Shown piece after piece: positions 52,983 through 61,922 of a DNA stretch of 64,000 nt. How positions within the stretch are numbered: the first letter of the stretch is position 1; every line of letters begins with the position of its first letter. A program made the translations under genes and the position numbers. The stretch is from Actinokineospora iranica. Lineage in GTDB: Bacteria > Actinomycetota > Actinomycetes > Mycobacteriales > Pseudonocardiaceae. The notes beneath the pieces were generated by a model, which saw nothing but the letters and a program-made list of their open reading frames with translations, did not search any database and was not told the origin of the DNA. The stretch covers positions 62,001-126,000 of the forward strand of contig NZ_FMZZ01000001.1 of NCBI RefSeq assembly GCF_900101685.1, in the 5' to 3' direction.

Positions 52983-53657
52983 CTACTTGTCCGTCGCCGG
53001 GGCGACCTCGTACTCGCCGTTGTCGTTGCGGACGGTGATGTTCACGTTCTTCGTCTCGCCGCCGATGACGACCTCGCAGGAGAACTGGTGGTCCTTTTTG
53101 ACCTCCTGGTCCGCCGGGCAGGTCACCGAGTCGAGTTCCTTCTCGCCGTACTTGTCGGTCAGGATCGTCCGGACGCCGTTCTCGACCGCGGCCTTGTCGA
53201 ACACCTTGGTGTTGAACCAGCCCGGGGTGAAGAACCCGAGCACCGCGATCGCCGCGGCGATCAGCACGACGACCACCACCGTCACCCAAAGCCAGGTGCC
53301 GCCGCCCTTCTTCTCCTGCGGCGGCGTGCCCGGGTAGGCCCCGGGCTGCTGCTGGTACTGGCCGTACGGCTGCCCCGGCTGCGGGGGCTGCCCATACCCG
53401 CCGGGGTACTGCTGCATCGGCTGCGGCCCTTGCTGCTGGCCCGGCTGCGGCCCGTACCCGCCGTACTGCTGCTGCGCGGGGTCGGGCTGCTGCCCGTACT
53501 GCGGCTGCTGCGGTGGCTGGCCGTACCCGCCGCCCTGAGCGGGGAACCCACCGGACGGGGTGCCCGGCGGCTGGCCGCCGCCGTAGGGCGGCTGCTGCTG
53601 ACCACCCCACTGCTGGTGCGGATCTTGCCCACCGGACGGCCCGTAGGGGCTGCTCAT
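52983..53657 (-). CDS. DUF4333 membrane protein with Gly/Pro/Gln-rich N-terminus
   Basis: Predicted 224 aa. Residues about 1-115 are Gln/Pro/Gly/Tyr-rich low complexity (PPQQPQYGQQPDPAQQQYGG). A transmembrane helix (WLWVTVVVVVLIAAAIAVLGFF) follows, then an extracytoplasmic DUF4333 domain with two cysteines (DSVTCPADQEVKKDHQFSCEVVIGGETKNV). It occupies the Rv2091c position next to helY. Function unknown. ATG at 53657 with GGAGGCGAG upstream. Confidence 0.88.
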   Translation of the reverse strand: MSSPYGPSGGQDPHQQWGGQQQPPYGGGQPPGTPSGGFPAQGGGYGQPPQQPQYGQQPDPAQQQYGGYGPQPGQQQGPQPMQQYPGGYGQPPQPGQPYGQYQQQPGAYPGTPPQEKKGGGTWLWVTVVVVVLIAAAIAVLGFFTPGWFNTKVFDKAAVENGVRTILTDKYGEKELDSVTCPADQEVKKDHQFSCEVVIGGETKNVNITVRNDNGEYEVAPATDK

Positions 53658-54084
53658 CTCTCGCCTCCGCCAAATCGAGGTCGCGCGGCACACCTGAACA
53701 CCACTGCGCGCGATCAAACCACAGCGGGACGCTTCCGCCCCACCCAACCCGTCCCACCGGGCGAACATGTCGGACACACCACCCGATCAGCCACCCGATC
53801 AGCCACCCGGAACCGCCACTTCCGGAATCCGCGCACCCGGAGCCCCGCGCCCACGGCCCGCTACCGGCACAGCGAGGAGACACACAGCCAAGGCCCCACC
53901 GCACCCACGCTCAGACCGCCGCATCCCGGCCCGCCGGTGGCAGGCACAGCGCCGAGCAGCCCACCACACCCAACCAAGACCACCGCCCGCCACCTCGCCC
54001 GGTCAGCTGCCACCCGATCAGGGCGGCAGCCTGCCCACGAACCCGGCCGGGGCACCCGGGCAGCGACCGACAGCGCCCCGAGGA
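53658..54084. other. 427-bp intergenic region between the DUF4333 gene and helY
   Basis: No gene recognised. It contains the promoter of the DUF4333 gene and C-rich low-complexity DNA, including a doubled CACCCGATCAGC near 53780-53805. The long plus-strand frames here are antisense artefacts of helY. Confidence 0.5.
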
Positions 54085-56880
54085 TCACGCCGTCGCCAGG
54101 GCCACCACCCCACGCCGAATCCCGCGGACCGCGTCACCCGCGGCCTTGCCCACCGGCTCACCCGGGCCCACCACGTCCCGGATCTGGTCCAGCAGGTCGA
54201 TCACCTGCCTGCACCACCGCACGAAGTCACCCGCGGACAGCTCCTGCCCGGCCGAATCCGCCGCCGTGATCACCTTCTCCAGCGACTCGCCCCGCACCCA
54301 CCGGTACACCGTCCACGCGAACCCCGCGTCCGGCTGCCGAGTCCGGTCCAACCGGTGGTGCCGCTCGTCGGCCTCCAACTCCGCCCACAGCCGCGCCGTC
54401 GCGGTCAACGCCTCGGTGACCGCCCCACCGGGCACCCGCGCCTCCACCGCGCCATCCCGCCGCGCCTCATACACCAGCGACGACACCACCGCCGCCAACT
54501 CGGCCCCGGTCAACCCGTCCCACACCCCATGCCGCAGGCACTCCGCCGCCAGCAGGTCCGACTCGCTGTAGAGCCGGGCCAGACGCTTCCCGTGCTCGGT
54601 CACCACCTGCTCACCCTGCTTCTCCCCAGTGCCCGCCGCCAGATAACCCCGGTCCGCCAGCAACGCCCGGATCCGGTCGAACGCCCGCGCCAGCGAATGC
54701 GTCGTCGCCGCCACCTTGCGCTCCACCTGCTCGGTCTCGGCCAGCAACCGCTGATACCGCTCCGCCCACCGCGCGTGGTTCTCCCGGTCCTGGCACCCAT
54801 GGCACGGGTGCCCCCGCAGCGCCCGCCGCAGCGTCGCCAGCTCCGAGTCCTCCGTCGACCCCGACCGCCGCCGCGCCCGCGCCGGGGCCTCGATCCCCGA
54901 CGCCCGCAGCGTCGACGCCAGATCCCGCCGCGACTTCGGCGACCGGATGTCGACCTGCCTCGGCAGCCGCACCCGGCCCAACGCCGCCACCGGCGCCGGG
55001 AAATCCGCCACCGACAACCGACCCGCCCACCGGTCCTCGGTCACCACCAACGGCCGCGGCTCCCCCATCGGGTCCAACCCCGGGTCGATCACGATCGCCA
55101 GCCCCGACCGCCGACCAGCGGGCACCGCGATCACATCGCCCTTGCGCAACTGCTCAAGCGAATGCGCCGCCTCGGCCCGCCGCGCCGCGCTGTTCTGCCG
55201 CGACAGCGCCTTCTCCCGATCCGAGATCTGCTTGCGCAGCGCCGCGTACTCGGTGAAATCACCCAGATGGCACGTCATCGACTCCGCGTACCCGTCCAAC
55301 GCCTCCCGGTTGCGGTCCACCCGCCGCGACAACCCCACCACCGACCGGTCGGCCTGGAACTGCGCGAACGACTGCTCCAAGATGTCCCGCGCCTGCCCCG
55401 CGCCCAACCGGTCGACCAGGTTCACCGCCATGTTGTAGCCCGGCCGGAACGACGACCGCAGCGGATACGTGCGCGTCGACGCCAGCCCAGCCACCTGCTT
55501 CGGGTCGACCCCAGGCTGCCACACCACCACCGCGTGGCCCTCGATGTCGATCCCCCGCCGCCCCGCCCGCCCCGTGAGCTGCGTGTACTCCCCCGGGGTC
55601 AACTCGACGTGCGCCTCGCCGTTGTACTTGACCAGCCGCTCCAGCACCACCGTCCGCGCGGGCATGTTGATCCCCAGCGCCAGCGTCTCGGTCGCGAACA
55701 CCGCCTTCACCAACCCGCGGACGAACAACTCCTCCACGGTCTCCTTGAACGCGGGCAGCAACCCCGCGTGGTGCCCGGCGAACCCGCGCTCCAACGCCTC
55801 CTTCCACTCCCAGAACCCCAGCACCGTCAGGTCCGCGTCCGGCAGGTCCCGCGTCTTCGAGTCCACGATCCGCCGCACCTGCTCGACCTCGTCCTCGGAG
55901 TTGAGCCGCAACCCCGACCGCACACACTGCGCCACCGCGGCCTCACACCCGGCCCGGCTGAACACGAACACGATCGCGGGCAGCAACCCGGCCCCGTCCA
56001 GCCGCTGCACCACCTCCACCCGCGACGGCGGCTTGAACCGCGGCCCCCGCGCCCCCGCCGCCCGGCCGCCCTTCGCCCTCGGGTTGTGCCACGGCGCGTG
56101 GACCCGCCCGACCTCCTCGGTGCGCCGCACCAGATGCGGGTTGATCCGCAACTCCCCAGCCGGGTCCTCCCCGGCGAACAGGTCCAGCATCCGGCCGCCC
56201 ACCAGCATGTGCTGCCACAGCGGCACCGGCCGGTGCTCGTCGACCACCACCGAGGTGTCCCCACGCACCTCGACCAGCCACTCGCCGAACTCCTCGGCGT
56301 TGCTCACCGTCGCCGACAGGCTCACCAGCCGCACCCACTCCGGCAGGTGCAGGATGACCTCCTCCCACACCGCCCCGCGGAACCGGTCGGCCAGGTAGTG
56401 CACCTCGTCCATCACCACATACCCGAGCCCGTCCAACGCCGACGACTCGGCATACAGCATGTTCCGCAGCACCTCGGTGGTCATCACCACGATCGGTGCG
56501 CTGCCGTTCACCGACGTGTCACCGGTCAGCAGACCGACCGCCTTCGGCCCATACCGGGCGGTCAGATCAGCGAACTTCTGGTTCGACAGCGCCTTGATCG
56601 GCGTCGTGTAGAAGCACTTGCGCCCCTCCGACAACGCCAGATGCACCGCGAACTCGCCGACCACCGTCTTACCGGCCCCCGTCGGCGCGCACACCAGCAC
56701 CCCATGGCCGTCCTCAAGGGCGACACACGCCTGACGCTGGAACGGGTCGAGATCGAACGTCAACTCGGCGGCGAATTCCGCCAGCTTCGGGTTGACCACC
56801 CGCCGCCGAGCGGCGGCATACGCCTGCGCGGGACTGACGGGCGAAGAAGAGGACGAACTGGAAGATGAGCTCGCGGACAC
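54085..56880 (-). CDS. helY: Ski2-like DEAD/DEAH-box helicase HelY
   Basis: Predicted 931 aa (M. tuberculosis HelY is about 906). Domains: Walker A CAPTGAGKTVVGEFA, DEVHYLADRFRG (motif II), LSATVSNAEEF (motif III), FATETLALGINMPARTVVLE and TGRAGRRGIDIEGH (motifs V-VI), then Mtr4-like C-terminal region with CHGCQDRENHARW. It should unwind RNA or DNA. The GTG at 56880 has GGAAG nine bases upstream and is followed by a run of ten serines, an unusual N-terminus. Last gene of the tatA-tatC-dagK-helY operon. Confidence 0.95.
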   Translation of the reverse strand: MSASSSSSSSSSSPVSPAQAYAAARRRVVNPKLAEFAAELTFDLDPFQRQACVALEDGHGVLVCAPTGAGKTVVGEFAVHLALSEGRKCFYTTPIKALSNQKFADLTARYGPKAVGLLTGDTSVNGSAPIVVMTTEVLRNMLYAESSALDGLGYVVMDEVHYLADRFRGAVWEEVILHLPEWVRLVSLSATVSNAEEFGEWLVEVRGDTSVVVDEHRPVPLWQHMLVGGRMLDLFAGEDPAGELRINPHLVRRTEEVGRVHAPWHNPRAKGGRAAGARGPRFKPPSRVEVVQRLDGAGLLPAIVFVFSRAGCEAAVAQCVRSGLRLNSEDEVEQVRRIVDSKTRDLPDADLTVLGFWEWKEALERGFAGHHAGLLPAFKETVEELFVRGLVKAVFATETLALGINMPARTVVLERLVKYNGEAHVELTPGEYTQLTGRAGRRGIDIEGHAVVVWQPGVDPKQVAGLASTRTYPLRSSFRPGYNMAVNLVDRLGAGQARDILEQSFAQFQADRSVVGLSRRVDRNREALDGYAESMTCHLGDFTEYAALRKQISDREKALSRQNSAARRAEAAHSLEQLRKGDVIAVPAGRRSGLAIVIDPGLDPMGEPRPLVVTEDRWAGRLSVADFPAPVAALGRVRLPRQVDIRSPKSRRDLASTLRASGIEAPARARRRSGSTEDSELATLRRALRGHPCHGCQDRENHARWAERYQRLLAETEQVERKVAATTHSLARAFDRIRALLADRGYLAAGTGEKQGEQVVTEHGKRLARLYSESDLLAAECLRHGVWDGLTGAELAAVVSSLVYEARRDGAVEARVPGGAVTEALTATARLWAELEADERHHRLDRTRQPDAGFAWTVYRWVRGESLEKVITAADSAGQELSAGDFVRWCRQVIDLLDQIRDVVGPGEPVGKAAGDAVRGIRRGVVALATA

Positions 56881-56944
56881 ACCGCAAGACTTCCACAAAG
56901 CACCGACACCCGTCGCGTGGAAACACCCCCGCCGCCGCCCTGGC

Positions 56945-57862
56945 TCAGCCGACGATCTCCACCGCGCCCGGCACGCACTCCACCACCACCGGCAACGGCC
57001 CCATCCGCTCACCGTCGGCGTAGGCCACCCACCCGTTGTCCGCGCCCAAGGCCACCCGCCGCGCCCGCATGGTCCGCACCGCCGGGTGCGCCACATGCCC
57101 ACCACCGCGCAGGCTCGGCAGAATCCGCAGCAGATCCCACCGCGACACCCGGCCCACCACCGTCACGTCCAGCAACCCGTCCGCCGGATCAGCGCCAGGG
57201 CAGACCGGAATCCCGCCCCCGTAGAACGCCGTGTTCCCCACCGCGACCATCGTCGCGGCCAACTCCACCACACCGCCGTCGGCGCCGCCGGTGTCCACCA
57301 CCAGCGGCCGCGCCCGCAGCGCCGCCAACTCCACCGCGATCGCCAGGTCATAGCGCCGCCGCCCGTGCGGCCACCGCATCCGGTTCCCCCGCTCGCTCAC
57401 CGCGGCGTCGAACCCCGCGCACAACACACTCGCGAACCACTCACCGCCGCCGACCCGCCCCAGGTCCACCCGCCGACGCGCCCCCGACTCGATCGCGGCC
57501 ACCACCCCGGCCACCCCGGCGAGCGGCGACAGCGGCAACCCCAGCGCCCGCGCGAAATCGTTGCCCGTCCCCGAGGCCACCACCGCCAACGCCACCCGGT
57601 GCTCGGCGCAGAACCGCACCCCCTGGTGCACCGACCCGTCACCGCCCAACACAACCAGCAGATCCAGGCCCCGGTCAGCCGCCCGCGCGGCCAACGCCCG
57701 CGACTCGGCCACCGACGTCGCCTCGACCACGGTCAGCTCACCGACCACATCCCGCAGCCGCGCCGCCACCACACCCGCGTCCCGCCCGGCGGCCCCATGC
57801 CCCGACCCAGGGTGGAACACCAACGCCGCCCGCAACCCCAAACCCGCACCCGCCTCAACCAC
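56945..57862 (-). CDS. diacylglycerol/sphingosine-type lipid kinase
   Basis: Predicted 305 aa. DAGK catalytic-domain signatures are LLVVLGGDGSVHQGVRF (GGDG), VVASGTGNDFARALGLPLS (SGTGND) and, in the C-terminal domain, NTAFYGGGIPVCPGADPADGLLDVTVV. It phosphorylates diacylglycerol or a related lipid at the membrane. The start is a GTG at 57862, 25 bp after the tatC stop. Its place between tatC and helY is an insertion relative to M. tuberculosis. Confidence 0.92.
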   Translation of the reverse strand: MVEAGAGLGLRAALVFHPGSGHGAAGRDAGVVAARLRDVVGELTVVEATSVAESRALAARAADRGLDLLVVLGGDGSVHQGVRFCAEHRVALAVVASGTGNDFARALGLPLSPLAGVAGVVAAIESGARRRVDLGRVGGGEWFASVLCAGFDAAVSERGNRMRWPHGRRRYDLAIAVELAALRARPLVVDTGGADGGVVELAATMVAVGNTAFYGGGIPVCPGADPADGLLDVTVVGRVSRWDLLRILPSLRGGGHVAHPAVRTMRARRVALGADNGWVAYADGERMGPLPVVVECVPGAVEIVG

Positions 57863-57887
57863 GACCCGGCCAAGGCGCCGAGCCGGA

Positions 57888-58838
57888 TCAGGTTACGTCG
57901 TCATAGCCCTTGGCAGGCGCCGGGTCGACCGGCTCCGCGAGGTAGTTCATCGGCGTCGCCTCGTCATCGGACAAACCCGCCGCCGGGTCCTCCAAAGCCT
58001 CCCGCTTCGCCTTCCGCCGGTCGTGAATCCGCGACACCTGCACCGCGAACTCGAACAGAATCGTCATCGCGACCGCCAACACGACCATCGAAATCGGATC
58101 CGTGCCCGGCGTCGCGAACGCGGCGAAAATGAACAGCGCGAACACAATCCCGCGCCGCCACTTCTTCAAGTTCGCATACGGCAGCATCCCGATCTGGTTC
58201 AGCATGATCACCAGCAGCGGCAGCTCGAAGCTCACCCCGAAGATCAGCAGCATCACCAGCACGAACGAGATGTAGTCACCGGCGTTCAACGCCGTGATGA
58301 ACACCCCGCCACCGAAGGACACCAACACCTCAAGGCCCTGCGGGATCACGAAGAACGCCAGCACCGCGCCCGCTGCGAACAGCACCGACGCGCACAGCAC
58401 GAAGATCGACGCGAACTTGCGCTCCTTCGCGTACAGGCCCGGCGTGATGAACGCCCACACCTGGTACAGCCACAGCGGCGCCGTCACCACCATGCCCACC
58501 GCGATACCCACCTTGAACTGCACCATGAACGCCTCGAACGGCTGCGTCTGGAACAGCTGGCAAGTCCCGTTCGGCGCGAACCGCACATCGGTCGGCAAAG
58601 CACAGTACGGCTGCAACAAAATGTCGCCCAGCGCAGGCACCGGGCCCAACCTGGTGAAGAACCAGATGAACCCGAACACACCGCCGAGGAGAATGAACAG
58701 AACCGCCATTCCGAGCCGATTCCGCAGCTCGTAAAGGTGGTCCTTCAAGGTCATGGTGCCGTCGGGATTATGCCTGCGACTACGGAGTTTCCTCTTCTCG
58801 CGGCGGCTTTCAGCCCGGCGGTGCGGATCGCGCGCCAC
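57888..58838 (-). CDS. tatC: Sec-independent protein translocase TatC
   Basis: Predicted 316 aa with six membrane helices. Conserved regions: HNPDGTMTLKDHLYELRNRLG (N-terminal signal-receptor loop), FEAFMVQFKVGIAVGM, LWLYQVWAFITPGLYAKERKF, and AFATPGTDPISM. It is the receptor core of the twin-arginine system. A GTG at 58838 is taken as start; a TTG at 58859 overlapping the tatA stop is an alternative. Operon with tatA; a charged cytoplasmic tail ends the protein. Confidence 0.96.
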   Translation of the reverse strand: MARDPHRRAESRREKRKLRSRRHNPDGTMTLKDHLYELRNRLGMAVLFILLGGVFGFIWFFTRLGPVPALGDILLQPYCALPTDVRFAPNGTCQLFQTQPFEAFMVQFKVGIAVGMVVTAPLWLYQVWAFITPGLYAKERKFASIFVLCASVLFAAGAVLAFFVIPQGLEVLVSFGGGVFITALNAGDYISFVLVMLLIFGVSFELPLLVIMLNQIGMLPYANLKKWRRGIVFALFIFAAFATPGTDPISMVVLAVAMTILFEFAVQVSRIHDRRKAKREALEDPAAGLSDDEATPMNYLAEPVDPAPAKGYDDVT

Positions 58839-58855
58839 CGTGGGAACCGATCCTC

Positions 58856-59179
58856 TCAACTGGCGTTCTTGTGCGCCTGGTCCTGCTGGTTCAGCTTCCG
58901 CTGCAGTTCATCGATCTCACGCCGCAGCTCCTCCGGCGACTGCTCCGGCTTCGCGGGCGGCAGCTGCGCCGCGACGGGCTGCGCGGTCGCGGACGGAGCC
59001 TTGTCGGCCTCGGGCTTCCCCGCGTCGTCCTGCTCGTCAGTGCGCATACCCTTGGTCTCGGCCTTGAGGATGCGCATCGACTGGCCCAGCGAACGCGCCA
59101 TCGTCGGCAGCTTGCGCGCGCCGAACAGCAGCACGATCACCACCGCGATGATGAGAATCTCCCACGGTCCTGGAGTCAT
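58856..59179 (-). CDS. tatA: Sec-independent protein translocase TatA
   Basis: Predicted 107 aa. One N-terminal transmembrane helix (PWEILIIAVVIVLLFGARKLP), an amphipathic helix (TMARSLGQSMRILKAETKG) and an acidic, coiled C-terminal tail (EELRREIDELQRKLNQQDQ). It polymerises to form the Tat translocation pore. ATG at 59179 with GGAGAG. The preceding small gene is separated by a terminator, so tatA begins a new transcript. Confidence 0.96.
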   Translation of the reverse strand: MTPGPWEILIIAVVIVLLFGARKLPTMARSLGQSMRILKAETKGMRTDEQDDAGKPEADKAPSATAQPVAAQLPPAKPEQSPEELRREIDELQRKLNQQDQAHKNAS

Positions 59180-59290
59180 GTCCGCTCTCCTGTCTCGTCC
59201 TGGCGATACTAGCGTACTCGCCTGTTCCACTCCCGCCGCGCGCGTCGCCCGAGTTCACGCGGTCAGCGCGCTGCCGTACAGGTAGACCCC

Positions 59291-59310
59291 AAAAGACACA
59301 AAGAGGTGTC
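59291..59310 (-). terminator. intrinsic terminator upstream of tatA (for the 59433 gene)
   Basis: On the minus strand GACAC-CTCTTT-GTGTC is followed by TTTT. The hairpin (59295-59310) and T-run (59294-59291) end transcription coming from pafB-pafC and the 69-aa gene before tatA begins. Confidence 0.6.
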
Positions 59311-59432
59311 CGGCAGACAAACAAAGAACAGGGCTTTACCGGAACACTCGCGCCGCACCACCCACCGGTCGCGGATTCCGATTGCCCGGAAGCGCCCTGG
59401 TAGGCGAGCCTGCGTCATTTTCACCGCCCCGG

Positions 59433-59642
59433 TCATGAATCGGATTTCGCCTTCCGCGCCTCGACCGCCACCCGCAGCGCCGCCAACCGCGCCCGCAGCA
59501 ACCCCACCCGGTCACCGACCCCGCGCGACGTCGACACCACCGCACCCCGCACCCGACCCACCCGCCGCAGCAGCCCCACCAGGAACCCGGCCAGCACAAC
59601 CAAGCCGACCAACAACAGCGCGCCCGCAGCCAGATACTCCAT
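59433..59642 (-). CDS. 69-aa membrane protein between pafC and tatA
   Basis: Predicted 69 aa. A transmembrane helix (LAAGALLLVGLVVLAGFLVGLL) is followed by a basic, coiled-coil-like helix (GDRVGLLRARLAALRVAVEARKAK). It resembles TatA in outline but lacks the TatA motifs. It lies 56 bp after pafC on the same strand and probably belongs to the pafBC transcript. Function unknown. Confidence 0.7.
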   Translation of the reverse strand: MEYLAAGALLLVGLVVLAGFLVGLLRRVGRVRGAVVSTSRGVGDRVGLLRARLAALRVAVEARKAKSDS

Positions 59643-59698
59643 GCGCCCAGCCTATCGACGCCCGAACGACCCCGCCCCCACCAGCCGCGCGGGTCAGG

Positions 59699-60667
59699 TC
59701 AACCAGAGACCAGCGCGATCCGCCGCACCGCCGCGGCCGCCCGCTCCCGCAGCAACATCACCAGGTCGGCGGGCTCCTCCACCCGCACCTCACCACCGAG
59801 ACCCAACAGCAACCGGACGATCCACGACGTGTCCGCGTACCGCATCACCACCCGCAACCGGCCGCCGTCGAGTTCCTCGACGTCCTCCACCGGGTAGTAC
59901 TCCGACACCCACCGCGCGTCCGGCTCCAGCACCAACCGCGCCACCCGCTGGTCCGGCGCCGCCCGGAACAACCCCGTCGAGGTGTCCGTCGGCTCCGCGT
60001 ACGGCGGCGGCGCCGCGGCCTCATCGAGCACGTCCACGTCATCGATGCGGTCCAGCCGGAACAGCCGCACCGCCTCCGCCCGACGGCACCACGCCTCCAG
60101 GTACCCGCGGCCCTCCACGATCAGCACCCGCATCGGGTCGACGGTCCGCTCGGTGATCTCGTCCTTCGACGCCGTGTAATAGGTGATCCGCAGCGCCCGA
60201 CCCGCCCGCAGCGCCGACTGCACCACCTCACGGACCCGCGCCGTCTCCGCCGCCTCCCGCACCCCGAGCCCCACCGCGACCCCGGCAGGCTGCGCCTGGC
60301 CCGCGGCCGCCTCGATCTTGGCCACCGCCCGCCGGATCGCGTCCGCGTCCGCGACCCCCGGGGTGTCCACCAGCGCCCGCAACGCCACCAGCAGCGCCGT
60401 CGCCTCCGCCCCGGTCAGCCGCAGCGGCCTGCGCATCCCCGCGTCGAAGGTCACCGTGACGGTGTCCTCCTCGAACGAGATGTCGATCAGGTCACCCGGC
60501 CCGTAGCCCGGCAGCCCGCACATCCACAGCAGCTCAAGGTCCTTGCGCAGCTGCTTGGGCGTCACCCCGAAGTCGGCGGCGGCCTCGTCGATCGGGATGC
60601 CCGGCCGCGCGATCAGATACGGCACCAGCGCCAGAAGTCTCGGCAACCGCTCCTGCGACCCGGTCAC
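59699..60667 (-). CDS. pafC: WYL-domain transcriptional regulator PafC
   Basis: Predicted 322 aa (M. tuberculosis PafC about 316). N-terminal HTH (LPRLLALVPYLIARPGIPIDEAAADFGVTPKQLRKDLELL) and WYL core (YLEAWCRRAEAVRLFRLDRI). With PafB it forms the heterodimer that activates the LexA-independent DNA-damage response in mycobacteria. The GTG at 60667 overlaps the pafB stop by 4 bp (GTGA), so the partners are translationally coupled. Confidence 0.95.
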   Translation of the reverse strand: MTGSQERLPRLLALVPYLIARPGIPIDEAAADFGVTPKQLRKDLELLWMCGLPGYGPGDLIDISFEEDTVTVTFDAGMRRPLRLTGAEATALLVALRALVDTPGVADADAIRRAVAKIEAAAGQAQPAGVAVGLGVREAAETARVREVVQSALRAGRALRITYYTASKDEITERTVDPMRVLIVEGRGYLEAWCRRAEAVRLFRLDRIDDVDVLDEAAAPPPYAEPTDTSTGLFRAAPDQRVARLVLEPDARWVSEYYPVEDVEELDGGRLRVVMRYADTSWIVRLLLGLGGEVRVEEPADLVMLLRERAAAAVRRIALVSG

Positions 60668-61638
60668 GACGCCCCCTCCGCCACCGCGACCAGCCGCTCG
60701 CGCACCGACTTGGCCAGCACGTCCGGCTCCAGCACCAGCACATCCGCCCCGTACCCGGCGATCCAGCCCGCCGCGGTGTCCGGATAGTTCAGCTCCAACT
60801 CCAGCAGGTCGCCCGGCACCCCGTCGACCACCCGCTCCCCCACGACCTTCGCCCGCCTGCGCAGGCCCGCGCCCCGCCCGGCCGCCACCCACAGGGTCGC
60901 GGTGGCCGAGCGCGGCTGCTCCCGGTCGGTGCTGGCCACGAACCGCATCAGGTCGACGTTCTCCGGTCTGCGCACCACTCCCGGCTTGCCGACCTTGCGC
61001 ACCTCGCCGACTATCCGTGACAACCGGAAGCACCTCGGCGCGTCCCGGTCCCGGTCATGGCCGACCACATACCACCGGCCCCGCCACGACACGACCCCCC
61101 ACGGCTCCAGCACCCGCTCCCGCAACTCGGCGGGCGAGGGCCGCCGGTACCCGAACGACACCGCCTGACCCGCCTGCACCGCGGCGAGCAACGGCCCGAA
61201 CGCGGGCTCCGACGTGCGCACCTTGGACTCCACGACCGTCGGCGCGGCCTGGTCGACGTCGACACCGGCGGCCCGCAACTTGAGCAGCGCCCCATGCGCC
61301 GCCCCGGTCAGCTCCGGCGAGTCCCACAGCCGCACCGCCAGCGCCACCGCCGCCGCCTCGTCCGGCTCCAAGTCGATCGCGCCAAGCTCGTAGTCCCGCC
61401 GCGCGATCCGGTAGCCGTCGACCGTGTCGAACATCGAGTTGCGGCCGACCTCCAACGGGATGCCCAGCTCACGCAACTCGGTCTTGTCCCGCTCGAAGGT
61501 CCGGAAGAAGGCGTCGTCGGTCGGCGCGTCGCCGTACCCGGGCACGATCCCCCGGATCCGGTCGGCACTGAGGTACTGGCGAGTGGACAGCAGGCACAGC
61601 ACCAGGTTCACAAGTCGTTCGGCGCGCGCGACGGACAC
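60664..61638 (-). CDS. pafB: WYL-domain transcriptional regulator PafB
   Basis: Predicted 324 aa. HTH region (RAERLVNLVLCLLSTRQYLSADRIRGIVPGY, then RTFERDKTELRELGIPLE) and WYL core (GRWYVVGHDRDRDAPRCFRLSRI). Partner of PafC. In M. tuberculosis pafB-pafC follow pafA directly; here an extra gene (61923-62714) lies between, so pafBC should have its own promoter. A 53-nt element shared with that neighbour lies 190 bp upstream of the GTG at 61638. Confidence 0.95.
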   Translation of the reverse strand: MSVARAERLVNLVLCLLSTRQYLSADRIRGIVPGYGDAPTDDAFFRTFERDKTELRELGIPLEVGRNSMFDTVDGYRIARRDYELGAIDLEPDEAAAVALAVRLWDSPELTGAAHGALLKLRAAGVDVDQAAPTVVESKVRTSEPAFGPLLAAVQAGQAVSFGYRRPSPAELRERVLEPWGVVSWRGRWYVVGHDRDRDAPRCFRLSRIVGEVRKVGKPGVVRRPENVDLMRFVASTDREQPRSATATLWVAAGRGAGLRRRAKVVGERVVDGVPGDLLELELNYPDTAAGWIAGYGADVLVLEPDVLAKSVRERLVAVAEGAS

Positions 61639-61826
61639 CAGCGCACCCTAACGCCCCTGCTCCCGCCGTGGTCAGCCGCCGTGCCCGAACACCCGTGCGA
61701 GTCCCCCGGAGGCGTCGTCCACCACCCGATCGCGCGCACCGACCACCCTCCGCGCGCGTGGGTCCCTTGTCCTTGCGTCTTTTTTGTCAGTGGTCCGCAT
61801 CCTGAACCGACCTCTTTTTCTGTGGG

Positions 61827-61879
61827 CAACCATCCATAATCTTGATAGGACATAGTTGATTTCCAAGCCAGGGGAGTGG
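61827..61879. repeat. 53-nt element, copy 1 (upstream of pafB)
   Basis: 43 of 53 positions match copy 2 at 62873-62925 without gaps, including blocks ATCTTGATAG, CATAGTTGATTT and AAGCCAGGGGAG. TATC-TT-GATA in copy 2 (AATC here) is a small palindrome. The copy lies in the 284-bp region upstream of pafB. Confidence 0.85.
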
Positions 61880-61922
61880 TTTCCTGCCGCGTGCCAGGAC
61901 GCCGGGGGTCAGGGCGGGCGGA

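Noticed and set aside
53767..56868. 1033-codon plus-strand frame
   Set aside because: Antisense to helY; Pro/Arg/His-rich with no motif. Long open antisense frames are expected at this GC content.
61672..61866. Two short minus-strand frames beginning in the 53-nt elements (starts near 61853 and 62899)
   Set aside because: The similar openings (M-x-Y-Q-D) only reflect the shared DNA element; there is no ribosome-binding site and the frames diverge at once.
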